A stretch of 64,000 nt of DNA from Serilophus lunatus (taxonomy: Eukaryota > Chordata > Aves > Passeriformes > Eurylaimidae), in NCBI GenBank assembly GCA_013399895.1, contig VXBA01000893.1, forward strand, positions 571,394 to 635,393, in the 5' to 3' direction. Position numbers and translations under genes: made by a program. Shown here in pieces: positions 24,216 through 36,623 of the stretch (its first letter is position 1; every line of letters begins with the position of its first letter). The notes under the pieces were generated by a model, which saw nothing but the letters and a program-made list of their open reading frames with translations, made no database searches and was not told the DNA's origin.

Positions 24216-26999
24216 CTTGACAGAAAATGGAAAGAAGAAAAAATAATCTTCATTAGAGATAAAAACTTTTCTCGATGCTAGTTTCTTGCAATAATGGAAG
24301 ATGTCTGAAGTGGAAAGTCAACTAAAATCCTGCTTTTAAATTTACATCAGAAGTTCTGAAATATGCTATAGTTTCTGAAATCTTGGGGGAAATAAAACAG
24401 ATCTTTGAGGCAATCGCTTTCCACAATATAAATAAAATTAGCTGAGTCTTTCAGATCTGGTACAATTCATTCTGAGACACTCATGTATCCTGATAAAATT
24501 GAAATCAAAATTTCAAAAGCACAGTCTTTTGGAATAATAGGCCAGAAAATGGCAAGAAAATTGTTTCTTACAAACTCAAATTTTCCTTAAGCCCTACATC
24601 TGTAACAAAACTACTGAGATCACAACGACATGCTCCAAAATAGAGAAAGTGATAGAACAATTTTAGTCACATTTTTTGTTTTGTTACATATTGAAGTGGC
24701 AAACTTAAACATTTTCACTTCAGTCTGGGCTAAACAAAACATTTCTGCAGCCTCTAAAATAAATCAGGAGACTAAATTCCATAATTTGTTGTGCTATTGG
24801 CACTTGGATGTTCCGTGAGGTATGTTAAAGTTTCTTTTGGTGAGATTTGAGTTCTCCTGTATCAAAATTCACCTCTGAATGTGCAATACAGAAGTCTTAG
24901 AAAAGTTCCTATTTTCCTGTCTGAAAGTCCTCGTTTAATGTTTTAAAGGGCATGCATTACAATTCCCAGATTTTAAGTTTTCCCATAAGTCATGCTCTCA
25001 CTAATTTCAATTAGTATTTTGTCTAGAGGGGATTTGAATGAGACATATTCCAGGATTTATCCTGGAATGTTATACTTTAGAGAGTAGGCAGCAACTGAGT
25101 GCATTCATAAAACTGAGATTTACTCTGTTGTTTAACTATCTTGTATCTATTCAATGGCATTTTAAAGTTTATTATATGAAAGAGCATTTGCACAGAAGAA
25201 TTTCCTTCAAAATCTTTAAAGAAAACCTTCCTGTAAGAGAGTGAACTCCTAAAATTTATTTGAAGCTGGAAGCATAGTTGAAGAAAGGCTAATAACAGGT
25301 GCTTATAGCCCATTTCTTTTGGAATATCAAGATTTCTGATAATGTAAGCTGACTTGCTCTATTCCCTTTAAAATAGCACACACCTTTCCTCTGTATTCAC
25401 AGGATTCCTGGAACAGGGCAGAGCTCTCCTCCACTACTAAGATCATTAAAAATATTGAAGTAAGTAGAGCAAATCTTTAAGGAAAAAGACAAAATTTTAA
25501 GAGTAAAGTCAGGAAAAGAAGAATATCATAAAACAAAGCAAAACCAGAAAGTGCAAACTGAGGTGTGAAGTTTTGTTTGGTTTCTTGAAACCTCAGTGCT
25601 CCCTAGAATTGTGTTCTATGCATGTAACAGAGATAAAATGATTGAAAAACTCATGAAAAATTCTGCTACCTTCAAGCTGTCCACTTTGATATAACCTGCA
25701 ACATTTAGCAGCTTTTTGGCTAAATATTTCTAGTAAGTAAATAATTATATAAAGAAGTAATGAAGAAATAATAATTTCTAAATGTTATCTAAATACTTTC
25801 TGTAAGTCTTTGTATATTTTTTCTCTAGTGTAGTTAAAATGGTCCATATATGCCATGTTTGTGAATCACCTGCTCTGCAAGTTAGATCAGAGTTGCCTTC
25901 AGAGAACAAATATTCCCAGAAGATATATAAAGAACAGAAAAAAGTAGAGTTAGTAAACAAAGAGTGAAACAAAATAGTGTGACATACTTTGCCATTCGTA
26001 TAATTCCCAGTGCAGGAGAAATAGCACACCTTGGATCTCTCACTATCAAGACTGGATTTTTGTTCATGAGAAGAGTAAAGGCATTTAGCTGGTGCTGACA
26101 GTGATTCTTTAAGTTAAGTAAGTGAAACAGCATTTACTCACTAAAGGTCTTTCATGAGAACCATATTTATTCTTTTCCTAACTGAAGACTAAAAAGACAC
26201 TAAATTATCTGAATTATTTGAATATAAAAATTACATGTCCATGAGTCTGCATGCAGTACATAACTGATCACTCTGGTAAATGCCAGAGAAGTGGGAGCAA
26301 CAGTCTCCATGTCCAGGAACACTTTACCAGACAGTTATCTCTAACTATGCTCTATCTAGGGAAAAGCTGACTAAAACACAGTTGTTGCACACAACCTAGC
26401 TCAGCTTTCTCACTGTATAAATGTTAGAGTTAGCAGAAGTGCTATTTTTAAAAGTCTGATAGAGACATACAGCTTAAAATCAAGTGTCACTGTTTCCATA
26501 ACTGAGAGAGGGAAAAATGATGGCTCTTCCCCTGTTTGTGAACAAATTGTGTAGTGACTACATTCACAAATATTTAGGTATTTGTATTTTTAAAACCCCT
26601 TGACTCTGGTTGCATACACACTGTGATTGCAAAGCACAACTCTTACACTAAATCATCACAAATATATTGAGCCAGACTTTGATACATATGCTGTACTTCT
26701 TTGGGGAATTCTGTGGGGGTTTTATTTATTTATTTTTATTTTATTTTAATATGCTATTTCCCCCCCATTAACAGATGATGAGGAAACTTGCCCAGGCTTC
26801 CCAAGAGAATATTGATTGCTGTGTAGGTAAAAGTAAAATATCTGTACAAGGGCAGGTCACTTGAGCCTGTTTGAAGAAGACTTGGTTTTGTAGACTTACC
26901 AGAAAGCACACTCGGTACGAACACGAATAGAATGACAGTGAACAACAGGGAAGGACAAACCACTGAGGGATGCCCGAATCCTGTCAGATCAAGAGGCCA
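24216..26999. other. LARGE1 intron, simple repeats only
   Basis: No coding sequence recognised. It contains a 22-base palindrome at 25047-25068 (attccaggat, two T, atcctggaat) and a (TTTA)-type tract at 26720-26749. Confidence 0.6.
26720..26749. repeat. (TTTA)n-like simple repeat
   Basis: Short T-rich tract built from ttta and tttta units. It is too short and irregular to be a strong microsatellite. Confidence 0.85.
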
Positions 27000-27480
27000 T
27001 TGAGCTCAGTAGCTGGCATCTGATAGTGGATGGTGGCAGGTGCCCACTGAAGAATATAAACTCAAGGAAATCCTACAGCATAAGGCCCCCCCATATATTC
27101 CCACCCTGCAGCAATTTGCACCAGATTTTGGAGATAAAGGTGGTCTTTTTTTGATTAATTATTTTTGGTGGATTTTTTATCCGTGAATTAGGTTGGTTTT
27201 TGAAATCCTGTAAGTTTTCAGCAAGCACAATATCCTGCTGCAGAGTGTCACACCTTCTTTATAACTCTTGTTCTTTAGACCCAGCTATCTACCAGTTTAA
27301 TTTGTGTCACATTTTTCATAGACCTACCAGAACAGCAAACATGATTAGCTAGTAGTTGTGGCTAATCCAGAACCCATCACTGTACACATACAGTTAGGAT
27401 TCTTTTCTCTCACGTGTCTTACTCTGCATTTATTAACAGCTCCCATCTGATCTTCATTGGGAAAAAGAATACAGCTCACA
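27000..27480 (-). mobile_element. Old, diverged CR1-like LINE remnant
   Basis: Motifs follow the antisense order of an old amniote CR1 tail: aggccattgagctcag with a gcatctgatagtgg segment, ggtggcaggtgcccactgaa, agcacaatatcctgctgcag, and cttactctgcatttattaac before a ctgatcttcattg string. Divergence is high, and the subfamily and exact ends cannot be set by eye. Orientation is inferred from that motif order. Confidence 0.45.
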
Positions 27481-28089
27481 GAAAGATGGATGTGAAAGCA
27501 GGGTGCAGGAATGGGTGTCTGTCATAAGCATAAGTGCAGAAAAAAAGAGCAAGTGCTCTGGCTAAGTGAGGAGAAAAATGTATTTTGAAGTTAGGTGCCA
27601 AATAGTTTCATACTTTCTAGAATTCTAATTCATTAAATTAAATTATTATTACATTTCTATTTAAACCTCATTCTTATAAAAGTTATCAGACTTATACACT
27701 AAGATACTTAGTTTGCAAATATGATTTTGCTGCACTCATTCTTCTCTTTCCTATATTACTAAAATCATGATAAACAGAGCAGTAAGATGAAACACATGAA
27801 AACAGATGATGTATTTGCTGTCTTATCTTAGTTCTGGTTTATATATACACAGACTGGAGCATAAAAACAGCAGCAAGCACAAAGAGCAGAGGAAAGCTAA
27901 ACCAAGACTCTGTAGGACTGTACATGTTTCTCTCATTACTCACCATCTTCTCTGAATTACTAGAGGTTGACAGAAAGCCTAACAATCTGGTTTGCTATGT
28001 GCTTCTTGGATTAGGAGGTGATATATCAAAAAAATTAACATTAAAAATAGCATTAAAAAAAAGTTCTCTAAAGTTTTAGCTAGCAACTG
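27481..28089. other. LARGE1 intron, no recognised feature
   Basis: AT-rich sequence between two CR1 fragments. Nothing recognised. Confidence 0.6.
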
Positions 28090-28690
28090 CATAAACTTAA
28101 CACTGCAAGGAATTATTTCCTGATGTTCAGAGGGTCCATCCTGTATCTCAGTTTGTGCCCATTTCCCCTTGTTTAGTCACTGGGCACCTCTGAAAATAGT
28201 CTGGGCTCCATCTTCTTCACATCCTCCTCCAAGTATTTATACACATTGATGAGCTCCTTCTCCAGGCCTTCTCTTCTCTGGACTGAATGGTCCTAGCTCT
28301 CCCACCTTTCCTTGTACGTGAGGTGCTCCAGTGCCTTCATCATCTTAGTTGCCTTTGGCTGGACTCTCTTCATTATTTTCATGTGTCTCTTTTATGGAAG
28401 TGCCCAGAACTGGACTCAACCCTCCAAGTGTGGCCTCATCAGTGCTGAACAGAGTGGAAGGATCACCTCCCTCTACTTGCTGTCAATATTTTGTCTAATG
28501 CAGTCCAGGATATCACTAGTCTTTGTTGCAAATGTACATTCTTGGCTCATGTTCAAACTTGTGTCCACCAGGGCCCCCAAGTCCTTTTCTGTCACGCTGC
28601 TTTCCAGCTGGGTAGACCTCAGCACATACAGGTACATGGGGTAGATCCCTGGTGCACTTCTTGTTAAACTTCATGAAGTTCCTGTGAGAC
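28090..28690 (-). mobile_element. CR1 LINE 3'-end fragment
   Basis: Minus-strand CR1 tail. Diagnostic strings in antisense order are tttgtgcccatttccccttg, a tcactgggcacctctgaaaa block, tttatacacattgatgagct, gtgcccagaactggactcaa followed by tgtggcctcatcagtgctga, and ttcttggctcatgttcaaac. It is 5'-truncated, as most CR1 copies are, and belongs to a different subfamily from the 20.2 kb element. No coding part survives; a 110-codon plus-strand frame here is antisense to untranslated CR1 sequence. Confidence 0.9.
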
Positions 28691-30119
28691 CCTCTTGGCT
28701 GTTAAATAGTAATTGTTTTGAATTTTCTTAACAAAATTCCTCACTTTCCTACAGAATATACAGCACCATACCACAATCTGAGCTACAAGAAGTGCTTCTT
28801 GTTCAGTGTGGTAAGATGGAATACTGGCTGATGAAATGTTTTCCCTGGCAGCATGGCCTTAAACACTTTACTCTGGAAAAACGCAGCCTTCAATACTATA
28901 TTGATTTTGTCACTGCATCTTCCTAGATATGCTTGGGAAAAAAAATCAATCAAAATAATCCATATCTATGACATAGTATCCCCACACGACTCCAAATAAA
29001 AGACACCCTTGTTGCTCAGCTGACTTCACAGAAGCACCACTAAGACCAGTATCTTGCAAGAGCCTTCAGGTCGGAGTGGCTGAGTTGATGCACCAGGCTG
29101 AGAAACAGCAAGCCTGGAGGCAGAAGGTGGCACTTGCATGCACCCCCACCCTCTCAGAGATGGGCTAATAAATGGGATCAAATAGAATCAAATCCCACAC
29201 ACACAGACTTAATGATTGCAGATTCCCTGTGCTGGGGAAGGAAACAGCCAGCAGCAAATAGCAGTCAGAAAAAAGGAAAAGTCTGCTAAAAAGGCAGTCT
29301 GCAGATTTTCCCTGGCTTTCAAGCCAGGTTTTGCTATTAAAAATATCTGGTGTCTAGAGAGAAATGCGAGTTAGGCTTTGTAGTGAATGACTTGATGGAA
29401 ACGTGGGTATCCAAAAGTATTCATCATCTACTGCTTCAACTTCAACTTAGGCACTATCTTTCTGAAGACTATATAGTTTAGGCATTAAACTAACTTCAAA
29501 CTCTTAAAAAAAAAAAAAAAGACAAATAAAGCAAAACTTCCAGGCCACAGCAAAATTATGAAGAGAGTTGTAAATGTGCACAAATCGTAGCCAAATTGTT
29601 CTGAAGCGTATCTGACACTGATCTGAAAACCACTGTAATCTACATGATGAAAGAACTTAATGCAGGATGGATCTCTCTGAAGGAAAACCAGCCAAATTCT
29701 TTGGTTGCTGCCAGCTTCAGGAGCCCTTACAAATGTCCCAGGCATGGGAAACAACCCTGGAAATTCTGATGTGTGAATCTGATAACAATAAAAATTGTTA
29801 TTTCCTCAGATCAGACAAATAACTTTCAAGACACAGTTGATAACTTGTTTTCACAGCTTTTTCATTACTTGCTTAGTGCTTTGCTGCAACTACAAACACT
29901 AGAAGTAGTAAGATACTGTGTTCTTTAAATCATACGACCTTTATTTAAGGGCTTTCTAAACTGGAGGAAAATACTGCCATCATTTTAATGACAATCATAT
30001 AACTACGGGGGTTTTTTTGCAACATGAAGCATAAAAAGAGGGGGTAAACAAACAATATTGATTTGCTGGCACAGGACAGGAAGCTTTTTCCATGCACATT
30101 TTTTTCTCATCACTGTTTT
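28691..30119. other. LARGE1 intron, no recognised gene
   Basis: Nothing recognised except a run of 15 A at 29506-29520. An 89-codon minus-strand frame begins beside that run and resembles no family. Confidence 0.6.
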
Positions 30120-30205
30120 TCACACAGGCAAAACTTCACCTGTGTGAATCTTCATCCGCTGTGAGTATTTGCCATACCGTTTCCCACATTCAAACTTGTG
30201 TCACA
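30120..30205 (-). pseudogene. C2H2 zinc-finger relic
   Basis: On the minus strand, 30200-30135 reads H-K-F-E followed by CGKRYGKYSQRMKIHTGE. This is the signature of a tandem C2H2 finger and its linker (C-G-K-R-Y/F, a short helix, H-T-G-E). The finger is broken. The first zinc cysteine, expected three residues before the visible one, is Lys. The helix between the aromatic residue and HTGE is about three residues short, and the first histidine is missing. The linker continues as V-L-P where K-P is usual. Sequence on both sides (to about 30420) gives only short, frame-shifted snatches and no second finger. It is most likely a fragment of an old zinc-finger gene copy inserted in the intron; chance resemblance is possible but unlikely for so specific a string. 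Confidence 0.5.
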
Positions 30206-32934
30206 ATTCCAGCAGCACTAGCACAGATAAGGATGAGTGCCAGGATAGTCCTTTCCATTTCACATTGACTATACTTTACAATGTCTGAATTCTTTGCAGG
30301 GACATATGTGATCCCCTTTCTCACTGTCTTGCTTCCAGAAGAGCAATATCAATGTCTTGCTGCTGAGACTGGGTTAACTGAATCATTGAGACGGAAGAAT
30401 AACAGCTTAACCTTTAAATATGGTTGTAACATTCATGCTTGTCTTTAGGATATTGTATTTCTTTTTTACAGATAATCATCATCAAAAAAATCTAAAGTGA
30501 GAAATTCCAAGTCACTAAAGAGTTTGAGAGGAAGAAGGCGACTGTAACCTGCAATAGTTTTCTCAGAAGGAAAGCCAAAAAGAATCTCCTTGAATCTCAT
30601 ATTCAGAAAATCATTGCCTTTTCTCGATCCTTGTCAGGTATTCATAAAACTGTAACAGAAGAGCCTTATTTAAATGAAAACAGTCTCTTCTGTTAATGTT
30701 TGTGGGAAAACTTGTAATTTCAACATTGAATTTAACTTTTTTCCCGGGTGATTCACAGGTTTCAATTATACTGATATTCTCCCCCCTACCAATACCTTAC
30801 TATTTATACGATGGTTGTCAAGGAAACCAGAAATCCAGCAAAGCTGGGTAACTTTTCTGGATTCTGAATTTCTGGTGCCTTAGTATCTTAAGTAATAATA
30901 ACTCACACAAAGAAACAACTGTAAAGAGATGGGAATTTATACATTTTTGCTGGGGTTTTTTTTCTATTTCTGCTGGCCTTTGCTGCTGTTGTTCTTACTC
31001 ATCACAAAAGCACTACTGACTTTAAAAGAATTCTGCCTTATCTTTCACTTTAAGAAACAGATGGTATCTCTACACATACATGCAACAAGTCTGGATACAA
31101 ATATCAGTGAGCAAAAAGGTTGATAGAAATAGATGATTATCTGAACCTCTGGGTCCTGGATAATGTAGAGCAAATGCAGAAACTGTGGAGCAAGCCACAA
31201 CTGGAAAGGAAGATTAGATATCAAAAAGACAGAACAAACAAAACCTCCCAAATCAGCATCAGCATACAGCAAAGGAGAATAACTGCAAATTAATTCTCAT
31301 CTCTGTAGCAAAGTCCATAACACAGTCTTACTGATGTTGAGGATTGTTTTTCTTCTTTTTTCTTTCTTTCTTTCCAAATCTCTCACCAATACACACATGC
31401 ACAAAAAGGGCAGACAAGTGAGAAAAACCTGATTTAAGGATGCTTCTTCAAAACAACTTCTTTAATAACAAAATTAACTGAGGGTGCCAAGCTCTAATCG
31501 ATTTTCCGTATTTGGAACCAACCTGCTTTATATGGACGAAAGAGCAGACTGTTATATAAAGTAAAACTTACAAGGTTTTTTTTTCGTCGCTGCCATTTAG
31601 ATTACAAGACGTTCAGCCAAACCTCTTTTTCAGAAGTGAAATGACAAAACAATATTTCACTTACTGGGATCTCTGACGATTATCTCCCTCTCCTTAGGTG
31701 TTTGGCTGGCTTTCCTTCCACCTTGTTTAGGCCCACCAAAATCAAATGGCCAGTTTCCATTTGAGTCCTTTTCTTTACTCTCATGTGAGACATTGTAAAT
31801 TTACTCCACTGTTTCTTGCTATCTCCAAAATGCTGAATGCCTTCTTTGTTTTTCTCTATTCATATGTGCAAGATGAGACTGCAGAACACAAAAGTCTGGC
31901 CAGTCTCAGCTAGTGCTGTTTCTTCCTCCTTTGGGGCCTTTGGCCTCAGCTACAGATGTTTTCAGCAAAGTAGTCAAGGACGAAGGACCTACAAGAGTCA
32001 GAACATCCCGAGAGAGGTCACTGAGAACCAGCCAAACACTAGCCTCCCACTCCTATTTCTCTAGAAGAGGCAAAAGTGCAAGCCTACCCTAGAAGATATG
32101 ATAAAGCCTTCTTTTTCTTTTATTCCTTCCTGTCAGTGAATGAGTGAAAAGAGACACTCGAGCTGGACTAGGCAAAACAGCAGGAAGCCAGAGCTTTCTG
32201 CTAAAAGCTGACTGACAGGGAGACCTGGCTAGAATTTGCCCAGTGGTGAAAAGTAACTCATCGCTGCCCTTCTCACATCTGTTTGGAAAGATAAGAAAGA
32301 TCAATTGTCCACTGTAATTGCTAGTGAACTCAATCAACAAGCTCTTTGTACTAATCCATCAGGGAAGATACAAATCCATGAAAATACTATCATTATCAGC
32401 TTTTTAACTTTATTAACCATAAAAATATATGCACCTTAGCTACAGCCATTATATGTTCTAGCAAATTTCAATGCAGCTCTTGGGGTCAAGGTCCAGAGGC
32501 ATCCAATTGGTATTTTGCATGATGTCAGGATATTAAACAGATTTCATCAAGATGCACTTTTCAGAATAAAGAGCAACACCATATCCTGCATAAACACATG
32601 TTATGTTGGATAGAAAACAGCCTCAGCTCAGTGACAACAATTTATTGGAAACAGGATTTTTTCCCCACTGGGAAATTTGTGCAAGAGTCCTTTTTTTAAG
32701 GATGATGAAAGAAGGCTGCAGAACAGTAACGGAGACTATTGCTAATCAAGTAATGCCTGTCAGGAGACTGAAGGTCTAAAATACTAGTTATTAGGTGCAA
32801 AAAAAAATCCAAACAAACCCTCAAAATATTGAGGGAATGAATTCTCACCTGTTCAAGACTGAAAGCTCTTGTCCTGTTTGTATCCATACAAAACCATAGT
32901 TATTTCAATGCAACAGCCAGAGTTGCAGAAGAAA
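30206..32934. other. LARGE1 intron, no recognised gene
   Basis: Contains a CTTT-rich tract at 31347-31374 and a 47-codon open stretch on the minus strand at 31660-31800 ending in a good GTAAGT donor. I report that stretch as a finding and not as a gene. Otherwise nothing was recognised. Confidence 0.5.
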
Positions 32935-33155
32935 GAATCACAGAATATCTGAAGTTTGAAGGAGCCATAAGGATCGATTCCAGTTCCCTGCTTCTGACAG
33001 GACTAAACCAAGAGGGTCATTCCAGATGCTTGGACTCTGTCAGCTGGGTGCCACGACCAGAGTTAAAGAGCTTGGTGCCATGACCCTGGGGAGCCTATTC
33101 CAGTGACCAACTACCCTCTCAGCAAAGAACCTTTTCCTGGTGTTCTAGGGTGATT
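32935..33155 (-). mobile_element. CR1 LINE 3'-end fragment
   Basis: Begins with agaatcacagaatatc, a worn form of the 8-base repeat that ends CR1 elements (antisense). It continues with aaccaagagggtcattccag, tgcttggactctgtcagctg, cctggggagcctattccagt and aaagaaccttttcctg. These identify a CR1 tail of about 220 bases, 5'-truncated, without coding sequence. Confidence 0.85.
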
Positions 33156-34385
33156 TGTGGAAAGGATGTGGAAATGCAGCTTCCATCAGACCTCTGACAT
33201 CCTAGTAGGAAGGCAAAACATAGCAAATACATATGAGAAAAAGTATTAGTTTTTCTATTCAGAAGAAAATCTGTACCTACAATGAGCATCTCATCAGTAA
33301 AATCAATTCTCTCCAGATCTCCACTTTTACTTTTTCTGTCTTAAGAGTAAGAACGGTAAAACTTCCAACAGTTGAAAATGCTGCATCAAAAAAGAGACTA
33401 TTAGTAAGTGGAATACACATCCAGCTAGTGAAATAAATGCTGTATCCCATACAGAACTATTAGTCTCTTATTTTCACCAAAAGCAAAGAATTTGCAGGAA
33501 AACAAATCATCCTCCATCCAGCAGAGTTGGAGGCCAGGTGAGTGGAACTTCTTATATCACAATTATTGCTCCAAGAGAACAAAAATTACATGAAGCAGTA
33601 TTCTTTTCTCCAATGGTAAGCACTATAATAGATCAAAACTCCTGGGGACTAAAAGGCTCCAGGAATACATCTGGAATAAAAAAGATAATAAAGGATAAAA
33701 TGTATTACGATTATGAACTAGCAAAACTAACAACCTAGTACAAGAAGCAGTGAATGCTATGGAGGGTGAGAGGGAAGGAGGGGGAAGTGTTCTTTTTCTT
33801 TGTTATTAGAAAGAGCTAAGATATTTCTCAAACAATGCAACACTAACTACAGAAACAATCTGAAGAAAATAAAGACATTGGGAAAGCTGGGCTCCTTCAA
33901 AGCAAGAAATACTGAACTTTAAGTTCAGTTTAAGTCTAGCTTACCGCCTATGTTCTGGTTAAGTATTTTCAAATACTTCAGACAATAGTGAATTTGCATC
34001 AGTAGTGGTTAAAGGAAGTGTCCATGCAGCAGGTATGTATCCCTTACACTTCTTGAGACATCTGATGTAAGGGCTAAGAGCACTAGTGTCACCCTAATTC
34101 CATGTAAACTTGTAGTTTCACCTTAAGGACCATCTGATAAAAATGCAGGCAGATAGACATGTGAACACAGATCTTAAATGGCTGATTAAAACAATATAGA
34201 TGGAACTATTTTATAGGCTTTCATCTGTGTCAGATAAAAACTGTGGAAACTGTGAAAGGGGTCAAATCTGAAGTAATGGAGCCCAAATATGGGCTATTAC
34301 CAGGTGATCAAAAGGTTACTCAGTTTTCATCTTTGTTTCTGAAAAGGATAAGATCCAGATACCATGAACTTAAGCTCAAAGAATG
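33156..34385. other. LARGE1 intron, no recognised feature
   Basis: AT-rich sequence. Two adjoining frames of 66-67 codons on the plus strand have no recognised similarity. Confidence 0.6.
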
Positions 34386-34700
34386 AAACTTTTGCAGGAT
34401 TAAGTCAGTTTGATCTGAAAAGTGGCATCTCCACTAAGAGAAATGAAATTTCATAATTTAAATGTTCTCATATCCTCATGTTCACAATTTAAACGTTCTC
34501 ACACCAAGTTCACTCAAGTCAAGTTATCATCAGTGGCATCTCAATAATGACAAAAAAATCTCAAAAATTAAAATTTGCAGGATAAAGTCAGTTTGACTTG
34601 AAAAGTAGTAACTCTACTAACGGAAACAAAATTTCTCAATTAAGAAGCTGAAATGTTCTCATATCAAGTTGACTCAAAAAGAGGTACCATCATTAATAAT
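34386..34700. repeat. Degenerate two-copy duplication with an inner tandem
   Basis: A block starting tttgcaggattaagtcagtt at 34391 recurs, diverged, from 34574 (tttgcaggataaagtcagtt), a period of about 183. The later parts also match: caccaagttcactcaa near 34502 against tatcaagttgactcaa near 34662. Inside the first copy, aatttaaatgttctca (34455) and aatttaaacgttctca (34486) form a 31-base tandem, and a related gaaatgttctcatatc lies near 34650. It is an old local duplication, not a recognised transposon. Confidence 0.75.
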
Positions 34701-35635
34701 GTTATTATATATATCCCCCTTTGAAGAAAGTATTCAAACTCCAAATCAGCCTGAACATCCTTATCCAAACTGAGATGGTTTTATTAAGACCTATGAGAAG
34801 AGTGACTATGTCAGGATCCCAGTACGGCTTGTCATTTCCAGTGCTGCAAAAAGATGTCATACAAATAGGTGTGCCTAGATAACATCATTTTTTATCACAA
34901 GAGTGACTACTTCAGCTGTAGTCCTTCAGGATACTTTGTGCCTACACTGCCTGCTGAACTGCTCTGTGGGAAGTAGCTCACATCAGAACTGTTGTGGAAT
35001 ATTTTCCCGAATCTCAGTTGCTTCTCAGAAACAAGCCAGTGTCAAGTACTTTACAAATGATGAATTCTAACAATTTCAGCTCCCTAGTGGCGAATCAAGA
35101 ATATTCTTGGAGTCCTTTCAGCCTGCTATCATTTTTCAGCTTCTCAATCAGATATACAAATACATATACACTAGTTCTTTGCTAATCTAAAAGTATGAAT
35201 CACTAAACATTTTGGTAAGACGCTCACATCAATACTGATCCTGACTAAGAATGCCCTGTACAGTCACTGCTTTTCTTCTATCAGTGATCGAATCCCCTTT
35301 GACAGGGAGGAAACATTAAGATCGTAAAAATACTTAAAATCTAAGACCACCTAAGATGTAGCCATTATAGATCTTCACAGCTTTTTATCTGCTAGTACCA
35401 AGAAAAGAAATCGTGCTGGAGCACAGGACGAGCATTAACTCTCCCCAGCAAGTACAGGGGATATACAACCTATACCTCTCATGCAGATCAAAGTGTTAAG
35501 ACTACTTCTGTATGATCAAGGTTAGGACAGCAAAAAGCTTTCATTTCTCATGGATGGATAATGTTCCAAGAAAGCAGTTAATGTAATGGGGATGCTCAGC
35601 ACAAACAATTGCAGCAGTTGGTTCAAGACACTGCA

Positions 35636-35662
35636 TCTTTTTTCTTTTTTTCTTTTTTTCCA
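35636..35662. repeat. (T6-7 C)n pyrimidine tract
   Basis: Runs of T separated by single C, ending ttccag. On the plus strand it looks like a splice acceptor, but the gene is on the other strand, so no function is inferred. Confidence 0.85.
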
Positions 35663-36597
35663 GGGCAAATTTTTAAATTTTTGTCAAACTGAATAATTTT
35701 TGGAAAACCTCATGTGCAGTTATTCATCTTTCTCTCATTCTCTGCTAAAATTGCCTTCCCTGGAAGTACAGCACATGTTGCTGCAATGAACAATGTTTAA
35801 GAAGCAGAATGCCAAACAGAAATCCTTGCTATTGAAATGTCACCATCAGCTACGACGATACAAATGTGGGTGACATGAGTGATGTAAGTTCCTCACTTCA
35901 TGTATGTTACAAAGAGCAGCTACCCTGGCTTTCTGATGAAGGTAGTACAGAACGACTGTACTGCTTTTCCCTAGAAGTAAGAAAAAGGTGGAGCTACAGA
36001 GAAGCTCACAACAATCAGAAATAAGTTATAAAACCAAAAAAAGAACTCTAATGTTTTTTCAAAGCACTATCAACAGTAGGAAAGTATAAGGGGTTTATAA
36101 AGCCAGGCATGAGGCTTTTTTTGGAACAGCAGTAGAAGCACTGCACAATATAAAACAGTAGGCAGACCGGGACCCTTGAAAGAAGCCCAGGAAATGCTGC
36201 GCCCTTTTGCACCACACTGGGCTTCATCCCAGTATACCAAATTCTTATCGTTTCAAATCTTAAATAACCGAAAACATTTTTAAATCCAAAGAGAAATTAC
36301 ATAAAAATCTGCAAAAAAGCTACTTCATACTTGGTATCTTGCCTCCCTCCACAGAAAAAGTCAGAGGTGAGGCTGCTCGTGAAAGCTAAGCAGATGACAA
36401 CTGCTGGAAGTCAGAAATGGGACCATGACCAATTTCTGACCAAATCCACTGATTTCCACAGCACTTCCTTCATGACTACGTGCTTAGAATAGGCAGAATT
36501 TTAAGATCTGGCTTGATTTTATGTAAAATTACTTTCTTCATATTCTAGGTCTGAATAATAAAACACATCTAAATAATAATCTGTAATATTTTATGGC

Positions 36598-36623
36598 TTT
36601 TTTTTTTTTTTTTTTTTTTTTTT
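36598..36623. repeat. Homopolymer of 26 T
   Basis: The longest homopolymer in the window. Read on the minus strand it is A26, but no retrocopy was recognised on the side where its body would lie (from 36624 upward). Confidence 0.95.

Noticed and set aside
28312..28644. 110-codon plus-strand frame
   Set aside because: Antisense reading of a CR1 3' tail.
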